From NCBI GenBank assembly GCA_051745395.1, contig JBNJEA010000002.1:9777-73776 (forward strand): a DNA stretch of 64,000 nt. Reading direction: 5' to 3'. The stretch comes from JBNJEA01 sp051745395 (GTDB lineage: Bacteria > Desulfobacterota > Desulfobacteria > Desulfobacterales > Desulfosalsimonadaceae). The position numbers were made by a program, and so were the translations under genes. Shown here in pieces: positions 1 to 8,270 of the stretch (its first letter is position 1; each line of letters opens with the position of its first letter). A model generated the notes under the pieces. It did no database searches. It saw nothing but the letters and a program-made list of their open reading frames with translations, and was not told the origin of the DNA.

Positions 1-170
1 TTCGGGTTGCTCCTGGTTTTTGTCTTTGTTACATATTACCCAACATATTCAGTGATGCTGGTATCGTATCACATTGTTGATCCCTGTTAAAGATCTATTC
101 AATATCCTGTCACAGGGGCGCCTGCTTACGGGTTGCACTCCTTGCAAACGGAGTTATTTTTAAGGAGATT

Positions 171-2435
171 ATGATTACGCGATGGTTGCCATGGAAATTT
201 TTCATCAAACGGGCCGCAAAACGATACGGCATCATTGACCCGATTAAACTGGCGGCCCAGGTGCGCCGGTTTGCCCAGCCCTCCGAGGTCCAGGAACCGA
301 TTGAACTGCTTCGCGCCGGCATTATCTTCCACGCCCGGGGGTTAATTAATACCAAGGCTATTCAATACAACCTGGACTGGGTATGGCCCTACTGGGTTGA
401 AAAACAATTCGACCCGCACGACAATTCGTTTATCCCGAGGGCGTTTTCCTTCAGTCACGTCAACCTGACCCACCGGAATTGGACCGCAGTGGGACACCCG
501 GATTTGCCGGTTTATCCGATTGTTGACCCCCGGGGACTGGTCACGCCGCTGTTTGATGGCTGGTCCATCGACTGCTGGCTCATTACAGACGACGGCCGAA
601 TGCTGCTGCCATCGCGCAGCCAATCCGCCGATCAGCAGCTATTGATCGATTCGGGATGGCAGGTGCAGACCCGTTTTGCGGAAAACGGTTTTGAGCTGAC
701 CACCCGGCTGGCTTTAGACTGCACGGGGGGCGGATCCCATGCAGTTGTAACGGCAGAAGGCCGCGTCCCGTCAGCAGGCTGGCTTGTCGCGGCCATCCGG
801 CCCTACAACCCGGAAGGCATCCAGTTTGTGGAAAACATCGAGTATCAGTACAATAAAAATCCATTTTTGCTGGTCAACCGGCATACCAAGCTCTTTATGG
901 ATCAGGAGCCGGACAAAATTCTTTTTTCCGATTATTCGGAAGGCGATGTGAATGCGAAATGGGACACGCCGCACACGGTGCATAAAGTCCACTGCGGTGT
1001 CGGCATGGCCACTTCGGCGGCTTTTTTCAAACTCGATAACCGGCCCCGGCAGTTCAGGCTTTCCGTGAATACCGGCGTTGAACTGCCTTCGCGGATTGTC
1101 AGACGCCACCGGACCGTGCACGAGTGGTCCGAACGCCTCGTCGGAGCGGCGCAGTTGGCGGTACCCGACAGCCATATCCGGTTTCTCTATGATGCCGCGG
1201 TTCGGACGCTTTTGATGCTTTCTGCAGACGACATCGTACCCGGTCCCTACACCTATCAACGATTCTGGTTCCGGGATGCGTGTTTGATGTTAAACGCCCT
1301 GATGGCGATCAACCATCTGAAACGGGCGCGTCGATGCATCAACAGTTTTCCGGCGCGGCAGCAGATCAGCGGTTATTTCCGCTCCCAGGAAGGGGAATGG
1401 GATTCCAACGGCCAGGTGCTGTGGATTGTTTCCCGTTATCTGGACCTGACCGGCGAAACACCGGTGAAATCCTGGCTGGATGCCGTTTTCAAGGGAGCGG
1501 ACTGGATTCAGAAAAAGCGCATTACCAAACGGCCGGGATTGCGGCACGGCGGCCTGCTGCCGGCCGGCTTTTCCGCCGAGCATCTCGGGCCGAATGATTA
1601 TTATTACTGGGACGATTTCTGGGGATTGGCCGGCTTGCAGTCCGCAGAGATACTGGCGCGGCAGTATCATTCCACGTCCCTGGCCGATACACTGGCCGCG
1701 GGTCGGGATGATTTTTACCATTCCATTTTCGAAAGTATCGCAGCGATTCCGGAAAAGAAAAAAAATGGCTGTATTCCGGCCTCCCCGTACCGGCGCATGG
1801 ATGCCGGTGCGGTGGGATCGCTGGTGGCTGATTACCCGCTTCAATTGACCGCCCCCGGCGACAGCCGGATTCTAAACAGTATTGATTTTTTGATGACCCA
1901 CTGTTTTTTTAAGGGCGCGTTTTTCCAGGACATGATCCACTCCGGCATCAATGTCTATTTGACTCTCGATATCGCCCAGAGCCTTTTGCGCGCGGGCGAT
2001 CCGCGGTACCGGCCGCTGATTGAAACAGTGGCCAACCTGGCGTCTTGCACGGGCCAGTGGCCCGAAGCCATTCATCCGTTGACCGGCGGCGGCTGCATGG
2101 GCGACGGCCAGCACGGCTGGGCGGCGGCCGAATGGATCATGATGATGCGCAACCTCTTTGTCCGGGAAGAAGCCAATCGTCTCATTATCGGTTCCGGCGT
2201 CTTTGAGCAGTGGCTGACGGCAAAACAGCCCATCGGATTCGGCCCGACCCCCACGCCTTACGGGGAGATATCGGTGACCATTGAATCCATGCAAACCGGT
2301 TCGATCCGGGTGGTGCTGGATACGGCCTGGCGGTATGCCCCGCCGGAAATTGAAATCCGGATTCCGGGGTTTGCCGGCAAAACCGTCTCGGATACCGATC
2401 AAAAACAACTGCAGGTAGAGGTGCAAAAAATATGA
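171..2435 (+). CDS. Six-hairpin glycosidase-like protein (glycogen debranching/glucoamylase-like)
   Basis: This 754-residue protein has the pattern of the (alpha/alpha)6 six-hairpin glycosidases, as in amylo-alpha-1,6-glucosidase or glucoamylase C-terminal domains. An N-terminal beta-rich half is followed by a helical half from about residue 340. Candidate catalytic acids are the Asp of FWFRDA near residue 368 and the Glu of WPEAIHP near residue 632. No signal peptide is visible, so it is probably cytoplasmic. The ATG is preceded by a clear ribosome site (TAAGGAG at 161-167). Its stop overlaps the start of a GT4 glycosyltransferase (ATGA), so the two are co-translated and may build and trim the same glucan or glycoside. 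The superfamily is fairly secure; the substrate is not. Confidence 0.7.
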   Translation: MITRWLPWKFFIKRAAKRYGIIDPIKLAAQVRRFAQPSEVQEPIELLRAGIIFHARGLINTKAIQYNLDWVWPYWVEKQFDPHDNSFIPRAFSFSHVNLTHRNWTAVGHPDLPVYPIVDPRGLVTPLFDGWSIDCWLITDDGRMLLPSRSQSADQQLLIDSGWQVQTRFAENGFELTTRLALDCTGGGSHAVVTAEGRVPSAGWLVAAIRPYNPEGIQFVENIEYQYNKNPFLLVNRHTKLFMDQEPDKILFSDYSEGDVNAKWDTPHTVHKVHCGVGMATSAAFFKLDNRPRQFRLSVNTGVELPSRIVRRHRTVHEWSERLVGAAQLAVPDSHIRFLYDAAVRTLLMLSADDIVPGPYTYQRFWFRDACLMLNALMAINHLKRARRCINSFPARQQISGYFRSQEGEWDSNGQVLWIVSRYLDLTGETPVKSWLDAVFKGADWIQKKRITKRPGLRHGGLLPAGFSAEHLGPNDYYYWDDFWGLAGLQSAEILARQYHSTSLADTLAAGRDDFYHSIFESIAAIPEKKKNGCIPASPYRRMDAGAVGSLVADYPLQLTAPGDSRILNSIDFLMTHCFFKGAFFQDMIHSGINVYLTLDIAQSLLRAGDPRYRPLIETVANLASCTGQWPEAIHPLTGGGCMGDGQHGWAAAEWIMMMRNLFVREEANRLIIGSGVFEQWLTAKQPIGFGPTPTPYGEISVTIESMQTGSIRVVLDTAWRYAPPEIEIRIPGFAGKTVSDTDQKQLQVEVQKI

Positions 2436-3736
2436 ACATCTGCATGTTTACCAATACATATCGGCCCCATGTGGGCGGAGTGGCCCGGTCCGTGTCTCTT
2501 TTCGAGGAAGACCTGCGCCGCCTCGGCCACCGCGTTTTGATCGTGGCGCCCACGTTTTCCCGGGCGCGCCAGGAGCTTGATGAACCGCATGTATTGCGGG
2601 TGCCGGCCATTCAGAATTTTAACGGCAGTGACTTTTCCGTCCGAATCCCGCTGCCGTTTATTATCGATGAGAAAATCGATGAATTTGCCCCCGATATTAT
2701 TCACAGCCACCACCCGTTTCTGCTCGGCGATTCCGCGATCCGGGCCGCCAACCGCCGAAAACTGCCGATTGTCTTTACCCATCATACGCGATACGAGCAA
2801 TATACCCATTATGTGTCCTCGAATTCCCCGACAATGAAACGCTTTGTGATCAATCTGTCCACAACCTATGCCAACGGCTGCACCCGCGTGGTGGCACCGA
2901 GCAAAAGCATCGCTGATCTGATCCGGCAACGCGGCGTGACCACGCCCGTGACCGAAATCCCCACCGGCGTAGATTTCAGTGCCTTCCAGGGCGGTTCGGG
3001 ACAGGTTTTTCGAAAACGGCATCATATCCCGGAAACGGCTGATGTGATCGGCCATGTCGGCCGATTGGCCCCTGAAAAGAACCTGGCCTATCTCACCGAT
3101 GCGATAACGGGCTATATGAAAACAAATGCAGATGCGCATTTTCTGGTGGTCGGGGATGGACCGGGCATAGACGATATCAAGCACCGATTTTCGAAAGCCG
3201 GTTTATCCGATCGGCTGGTGCTGGCCGGTAAAAAAAGCGGACAGGACCTGTTTGATGCCTATGCCGCCATGGATTTGTTCGTGTTTTCGTCTCTTTCGGA
3301 AACCCAGGGCCTTGTCGTGGCCGAGGCCATGGCCGCCAAAACGCCTGTGGTGGCCCTTGATGCCACAGGCGTGCGGGAAGTGGTCAAAGATGATGAAAAC
3401 GGTCGGTTACTGCCCGCCGACGCCTCGGTCAATGCATTTGCCGAAGCGGTGGCCGCATTTTTCAATAGCCGGGATCTTGCCCGGCGCTGGCAAAACAATG
3501 CCCATGAAACGGCACGACAATTTGATCGGCTCAAATGCGCCCAAATGATGGCGGACCTGTATGCAAAGACAATGCAACAGAAGCCGAAACCACCGAAGGA
3601 ATACGATGATATCATGCAGTCATGGGAAGAGGTGCTGCGCGCATTGCGAACAGAATGGGACCTGTTGAGCGGCAAGGTCAATGCCGTGGCCCAGACCTTT
3701 CAGGCATCTGAAAAAAAACGGCCGCCAGGCAATTGA
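2432..3736 (+). CDS. GT4-family glycosyltransferase
   Basis: This 434-residue GT-B glycosyltransferase begins with the typical MNICMFTNTYRPHVGG nucleotide-fold start. A His-rich acceptor loop (HSHHPFLL, about residues 90-97) follows, and the donor-binding signature SETQGLVVAEAMA lies near residues 287-300. It resembles diacylglycerol glucosyltransferases and other retaining GT4 enzymes that use nucleotide sugars. The C-terminal 60 residues are charged and probably helical, beyond the catalytic fold. It overlaps the upstream glycosidase-like gene by 4 nt. The family is clear; the acceptor (lipid, glucan or small solute) cannot be read from the sequence. Confidence 0.85.
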   Translation: MNICMFTNTYRPHVGGVARSVSLFEEDLRRLGHRVLIVAPTFSRARQELDEPHVLRVPAIQNFNGSDFSVRIPLPFIIDEKIDEFAPDIIHSHHPFLLGDSAIRAANRRKLPIVFTHHTRYEQYTHYVSSNSPTMKRFVINLSTTYANGCTRVVAPSKSIADLIRQRGVTTPVTEIPTGVDFSAFQGGSGQVFRKRHHIPETADVIGHVGRLAPEKNLAYLTDAITGYMKTNADAHFLVVGDGPGIDDIKHRFSKAGLSDRLVLAGKKSGQDLFDAYAAMDLFVFSSLSETQGLVVAEAMAAKTPVVALDATGVREVVKDDENGRLLPADASVNAFAEAVAAFFNSRDLARRWQNNAHETARQFDRLKCAQMMADLYAKTMQQKPKPPKEYDDIMQSWEEVLRALRTEWDLLSGKVNAVAQTFQASEKKRPPGN

Positions 3737-3808
3737 GCCGGTAACCATCCAGCCGGCAACAACCCAATATCTAAATTGTGCGATTCAGATTATACTCTAA
3801 ATTATACC

Positions 3809-3841
3809 TTGCATTTCGGCAATACAATTGCCGAAATGCAA
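3809..3841. terminator. Perfect 15-bp inverted repeat, possible terminator or operator
   Basis: Arms TTGCATTTCGGCAAT (3809-3823) and its exact reverse complement (3827-3841) flank a 3-nt ACA loop. It lies 73 nt after the glycosyltransferase stop in an AT-rich gap. No long T-run follows on either strand, so it is either a weak terminator or a symmetrical protein-binding site. The inverted repeat is certain; its function is inferred. Confidence 0.5.
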
Positions 3842-3876
3842 AATGATTTCCCTTTACAGCAGAGAAAGGATTTTAT

Positions 3877-3939
3877 ATGAAAAAGGCCGGCGGCCGGTTG
3901 AAAAACGGGCAGAAGGTCATTTGCCTCTGGGGCCAATAG
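3877..3939 (+). CDS. Possible 20-residue leader peptide
   Basis: A 20-codon reading frame starts with ATG at 3877, preceded by a purine-rich ribosome site (AGAAAGGA, 3862-3869), and ends with TAG at 3937-3939. The product is very basic (MKKAGGRLKNGQKV...). It sits between the inverted repeat at 3809-3841 and the radical SAM gene at 3989. It could be a leader peptide or chance. There is no homology basis for the call. Confidence 0.25.
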   Translation: MKKAGGRLKNGQKVICLWGQ

Positions 3940-3988
3940 CGGAGCATGCGCTCAAAACAAATACAAAAGACCAGACGGAGAATCGGGG

Positions 3989-4957
3989 TTGAAAGAATCG
4001 CTCATCTACGGGCCGGTGCCTTCCCGGCGGCTGGGACTGTCGCTGGGTGTGGACATGGTCCCTTATAAGACCTGTACCTTTAATTGTATTTACTGCCAAA
4101 TCGGCCCCACCGCTGCAACAACCATTGAGCGCCGGCCCTATATCGAGGCCGACCGGGTCATGGCCGCACTGGAGAAAAAAATCGATGCCGGCCTCCGGGC
4201 CGATTTTATTACCCTGGGCGGCTCGGGCGAGCCGACCTTAAACAGTGAAATCGGCCAGATCATCCGGCGCATCAAGTACCTTACCGATATTCCGGTGGCG
4301 GTTTTAACCAACGGGGCGCTGCTTTACGAAGCCGCCGTGCAGGCCGCCATATCCGCCGCCGACGTGGTATTGCCGTCCTTAGACGCCCCGGACGAAAAAA
4401 CGTTTTACGAAATCAACCGACCGCATCCGGCAATGGGGTACCAGTTGATGGTTGACGGACTGGCGGGGTTTCGAAAAATCTATTCCGGCCGGATATGGCT
4501 CGAAATTTTTCTCATCCAGGGGATCAACACCTCGGAGCAAGCAATGGCGGGGTTCCGAACCTTGATTCAAGCCATTTCTCCGGACCGCGTGCATTTGAAT
4601 ACTGCCGTGCGGCCGCCGGCCGAAGCCCACGTACAGCCGGTTTCCGAAGAGCAAATGGCAGCCTTTGCGCGAATGCTGGGGGATCAGGCGGAAGTAATCG
4701 CCGAATTTCCCCAATCCGGAAAATCCGGAAAGCAATCCGAAAACGGGGCGGCCATTGTGGATGAAATCTTCGACATGGTCTCGCGCCGTCCCTGTACCCT
4801 GGCCGATATCACCGCCGGCCTGGGCCTGCATCGCTCCGAAGTGGTCAAGCATCTCGACGAACTGCGCCGCGACGGCCGGGTGCAAACCCGCCAAACCGGC
4901 GAACAGGCCTATTATATGGCAGCCAATAACGCCGGTGATTCCCTGCATTCGACCTGA
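3989..4957 (+). CDS. Radical SAM protein with C-terminal winged helix (COG0731-like)
   Basis: This 322-residue radical SAM protein has the cluster motif CTFNCIYC (CX3CX2C) near residues 29-36. It starts with the family-typical YGPVPSRRLGLSLGVD, which is seen in proteins annotated as wyosine-biosynthesis-like Fe-S oxidoreductases (COG0731). Residues about 250-315 look like a winged-helix DNA-binding domain (LADITAGLGLHRSEVVKHL, then a basic wing), so the enzyme may be tied to a regulatory role. The start is TTG at 3989 with GGAG at 3977-3980; no ATG fits the conserved N-terminus. It converges on the AmmeMemoRadiSam operon, 30 nt away. The substrate is unknown. Confidence 0.8.
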   Translation: MKESLIYGPVPSRRLGLSLGVDMVPYKTCTFNCIYCQIGPTAATTIERRPYIEADRVMAALEKKIDAGLRADFITLGGSGEPTLNSEIGQIIRRIKYLTDIPVAVLTNGALLYEAAVQAAISAADVVLPSLDAPDEKTFYEINRPHPAMGYQLMVDGLAGFRKIYSGRIWLEIFLIQGINTSEQAMAGFRTLIQAISPDRVHLNTAVRPPAEAHVQPVSEEQMAAFARMLGDQAEVIAEFPQSGKSGKQSENGAAIVDEIFDMVSRRPCTLADITAGLGLHRSEVVKHLDELRRDGRVQTRQTGEQAYYMAANNAGDSLHST

Positions 4958-4987
4958 CTTCAGGTTCGAATTGATGATTTTGCCAGT

Positions 4988-6169
4988 TTATGCCCATACG
5001 CCGGGAATTTGGGTGCCGCAAAACCTGCACTTCCCCTCTGCTATGTGAAATTCCGGAATATGAAACCCTTCCCGCCGGATGATGGTTTTGCCGCAGTTAT
5101 GGCAATAGGTGTGGACCCCCTCGTGGCCGGGCACATTGCCCACGTAGACGTACCGGATGCCGGCATCCATGGCCAGTTTCCGGAACCGCGTCAGGGTTGA
5201 AACCGGCGTGGGGGGCAGGCGGTCGAGTTTGTAGCGGGGGGAAAACCGCAGAAAATGCAGCGGATAATTTCGGCCGAGGTGCTCGACGATCCATCGGCAC
5301 ATGGACTTTATCATTTCAGGATCATCCACGTACTCGGGTACGACCAGAGTGGTGATTTCAAAATGCACGTTTTCCGCGGCCAGCATTTCAAGCGTGTGTA
5401 AAACCGGCTGGAGGCGGCCGCCGTTTAGCTTCCGGTAAATGGCGTCTTCGAAGGATTTCAGGTTGATGTTGGCCCCGTCGATAATGCGGCACAAACGCTT
5501 GAGCGGGGCGTCGTTGATGTAGCCGTTTGAGATCAGCACATTGCGCAGCTGATGCTGGTGGGCTTTGCGCCCGGTATCATGGAGGTATTCATAGAAAGTA
5601 ACCGGCTCGGAATAGGTATAGGCAATCGCATCGGCTTCGAGCCGTTTGGCCTTTTCCACCGCACCCTCCGGAAACAGATCATAGGTGCGCACCTCCTCCG
5701 GCGTGGTCTGCGAAATCTGCCAGTTCTGACAATTCAGACAGCGCAGATTGCAGCCGGTGGTGGCAATGGAAAAGGCCTTGCTTTTCGGCAAAAAATGAAA
5801 CAGCGGCTTTTTTTCGATCGGATCGAGATGAACCGAACAGGGGTTGCCGTAGGCCAGGGTGTAGAGGGTGCCGTCCATATTGACCTTTGAACGGCATATA
5901 CTTCTGTCGCCGGGCGCCAGTTCGCAGTTGTGGGGGCAGATCCCGCACACCACCCGGCCATGATCAAGCTGCCGGTAGTCCATGGCTTCCCGGGACCATT
6001 TCCAGAGGCTGTCAGGGGCGCCGCCTTTAAAGATTTCTCCCCGGATATCGCGTTCGGAGCCATTTTTGCCCCAATTCAAAAACGCATGACAGGGATTGGC
6101 GGATGCTGCCAGGCAGACGGCGGCCGCAGAGCAACTGTAGAGAAACTGTCTCCGGTTGAATCTATCCAT
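4988..6169 (-). CDS. amrS: AmmeMemoRadiSam system radical SAM enzyme, with Tat-like signal
   Basis: This 393-residue radical SAM protein matches the AmmeMemoRadiSam type. An N-terminal Cys motif CGICPHNC (residues 75-82) precedes the SAM cluster motif CNLRCLNC (C140, C144, C147). The C-terminus carries a zinc-ribbon-like pair, YCHNCG and CRFCG. The first 29 residues hold a twin-arginine-like motif (NRRQFLY), a hydrophobic stretch and a likely cleavage site after CHA, which suggests Tat export of the folded Fe-S protein. It overlaps the upstream spermidine-synthase-like gene by 8 nt and is the last gene of a three-gene operon with the MEMO-AMMECR1 fusion. The reaction is not established to my knowledge. 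Family assignment is strong; export is inferred. Confidence 0.88.
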   Translation of the reverse strand: MDRFNRRQFLYSCSAAAVCLAASANPCHAFLNWGKNGSERDIRGEIFKGGAPDSLWKWSREAMDYRQLDHGRVVCGICPHNCELAPGDRSICRSKVNMDGTLYTLAYGNPCSVHLDPIEKKPLFHFLPKSKAFSIATTGCNLRCLNCQNWQISQTTPEEVRTYDLFPEGAVEKAKRLEADAIAYTYSEPVTFYEYLHDTGRKAHQHQLRNVLISNGYINDAPLKRLCRIIDGANINLKSFEDAIYRKLNGGRLQPVLHTLEMLAAENVHFEITTLVVPEYVDDPEMIKSMCRWIVEHLGRNYPLHFLRFSPRYKLDRLPPTPVSTLTRFRKLAMDAGIRYVYVGNVPGHEGVHTYCHNCGKTIIRREGFHIPEFHIAEGKCRFCGTQIPGVWA

Positions 6170-8270
6170 ACGCCGTTATCTTTACGGTTAAAAAGCTTAC
6201 GCTTTTCATCAGGATCAGCCCGACGGCCGTCCAGGCCAGCCCCGCGTAGGGCATCAGCACCACGCTGGTGATCAGGGTGCCGAAGGCCGCCCCGATTAAG
6301 TCGGCGGAAAACGCTTTTACCGCCGCCGACTGGTTGCTGCCGCCGAGATGCAGAGCAATGGGGAACTGCGCCCCGCAGGCCAAAGAGACAATAAAGCCGA
6401 AAACCAGGAAAAAGGCTTCCGGCAGCCGGTCGCCGACCTGGAAAATCAATAAAATAAACAATACCATGGAGACAATCAAAACACCATCGGAAACCAGAAA
6501 GACCTGCCGGCCCCGGTGTTTGATCCGTTCCCCGAAAAATGCCCCCGGCAGCAGCCCGGCGAGAAATACGGTGACAATCAAACCGATTTCAAAATAAATA
6601 TAGCCAAAAAACACCTGGAAGGCAAAAATGACCAGGATTTGCGCCCCCATGGTCATAAAGCCCGTGGTAAACAAGACGAATTGTTCCCGGTTGATCCAGA
6701 TCAGGTACGCGAGCAAAAAAGCGCCGATCACGGATGCAAACAGCACCGGCGATGCCCCGAATTTGGCAAACCACTGGGTAAACATGACTTGGACCAGCCG
6801 GGGGGAATGGTCCGTGTTGACCGGAGCATCCGGTTTTAACTGTTGGTTGAGCCCGGCGATGCGCTCGGCGGTAACGGCGCCCTGAAAGTAACCGCTGATA
6901 TAATCGGTTTCAATCTTTTTCCGGGCAAGCCGTTCTGCAATATCCTGGTATAGGGGCTGATCGCTGCACAGAAAATACAGGCCCTGGCCGGGCAGCAGCA
7001 ATACGTTTTCAAAATGGCGGGACACGGTGTTGTGGATAATGGAGATTTTTTCGCGCTGCGCTTCGGAAATATAGTCGGCGACGCTTTCGGTGGAAAAGCT
7101 CAATACGCCCTGCGGCGCCAGGTGTTTTTTTACCTGCCGATAGAATTGGTCGGTAAAAAAGCGGTTGACCTGGAAGGTGTCGGGTTCCGGGAGATTCAAA
7201 ATAACGGCGTCATAGGTTTTTCGGGTATTTGACAGGTATTGCCGGCCATCCTGGTGGATGACATGAAGCGGCTTGTCTGCTGCGAGCAGACCGTATTCAA
7301 ACACCACGTCCGTGACCGCCGGATCGATTTCCACGTAATCTACCGAAGCCGGCTGATACTTTTTGATTTCCGCCATGATGCCGCCTTGTCCGGAAATCAG
7401 CAGGACGTTTTCGACGGCATCGAGTTGGCAGAGCGGATAATGCGCCGTTTCTTCGGCTCCCGTGACGTCATGGCTGCCCAGCACAGGCCGGCCGTCGATA
7501 AAGAGGGTGTGTTGTTCACGGTCTTGGTGGACCTCAATACGTCCGTACCGCGATTCTTCATAATGCCGCAACTGTCCGGTTTTGGGCTGCAATGAAGGAA
7601 TTTCAAGTCCCATGGCGCCGATGAAGACCAACAGGCAGACCAGTACACCGGATACGGAAAGCATCCGATATCCGGCGGCTTTCGGCAGCAGCATCCACGC
7701 GGCAAGCACCAGGGGCAGGTTGGCCAGAAACAAAGCCTGCAGCGGGGTGGCGAAAAATACGAGCACAAAGGAAAACAGTGCACCGCCGCCGATATCGCCG
7801 AAATTATCGGCGATATAGATCCGGGTGCCGGAAAATGCCGGAAAAAAGCGCTGGGCGCAAAACAGGCTGTAGGGCAGCAGGAAACCGAGCAGCAGACAGT
7901 ATGGAGCTATAATGGCAAAGGTGTAGGCGAAAGTGGCGTAAAACCCAACCGCGCTGCCGGCCAGAAACAATACACTCCGCAGTTCGCGGGCGGCCATTAA
8001 CATGACCGGCCCCAGCCCGGCCAGCAGCAAAGCAGCAGACGCCAGGCGGCCCGGCGTAGGGGCCAGCCAGCGGTATCGGCACAGGTACGCCGCCCATGTG
8101 CCGATGCCGCCGAGGACCAGCCAGCTGAACAAGATCAGCGCAATGACAAATTCATTGCCCTGAAACTGGGTTAAAAATTCCCGGATGATTTGCAGTTGGG
8201 TCACCACCGACGCGATGCCGGTGGCGATGACAAGGCGGACAATACGGCGGTCAGTGCTTTTGTTCTTCAA
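6162..8270 (-). CDS. Polytopic membrane protein with spermidine-synthase-like domain
   Basis: This 702-residue protein has about eight N-terminal membrane segments (residues 10-225), a soluble spermidine-synthase-like methyltransferase fold (about 230-490), and five to seven further membrane segments. The soluble part shows the Rossmann signature VENVLLISGQGG, an acidic SAM/dcSAM site (VDYVEIDP) and DGRQYL. Where classical spermidine synthases have a catalytic Asp in a D-x-x-D-P-like strand, this protein reads AVILNLPEP. It sits between the MEMO-AMMECR1 fusion (20-nt overlap) and the radical SAM gene (8-nt overlap), so the three products are made together. Polyamine synthesis is doubtful. A membrane-bound aminopropyl- or methyl-transfer step in the AmmeMemoRadiSam pathway is possible but inferred. 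Confidence 0.8.
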   Translation of the reverse strand: MKNKSTDRRIVRLVIATGIASVVTQLQIIREFLTQFQGNEFVIALILFSWLVLGGIGTWAAYLCRYRWLAPTPGRLASAALLLAGLGPVMLMAARELRSVLFLAGSAVGFYATFAYTFAIIAPYCLLLGFLLPYSLFCAQRFFPAFSGTRIYIADNFGDIGGGALFSFVLVFFATPLQALFLANLPLVLAAWMLLPKAAGYRMLSVSGVLVCLLVFIGAMGLEIPSLQPKTGQLRHYEESRYGRIEVHQDREQHTLFIDGRPVLGSHDVTGAEETAHYPLCQLDAVENVLLISGQGGIMAEIKKYQPASVDYVEIDPAVTDVVFEYGLLAADKPLHVIHQDGRQYLSNTRKTYDAVILNLPEPDTFQVNRFFTDQFYRQVKKHLAPQGVLSFSTESVADYISEAQREKISIIHNTVSRHFENVLLLPGQGLYFLCSDQPLYQDIAERLARKKIETDYISGYFQGAVTAERIAGLNQQLKPDAPVNTDHSPRLVQVMFTQWFAKFGASPVLFASVIGAFLLAYLIWINREQFVLFTTGFMTMGAQILVIFAFQVFFGYIYFEIGLIVTVFLAGLLPGAFFGERIKHRGRQVFLVSDGVLIVSMVLFILLIFQVGDRLPEAFFLVFGFIVSLACGAQFPIALHLGGSNQSAAVKAFSADLIGAAFGTLITSVVLMPYAGLAWTAVGLILMKSVSFLTVKITAYG

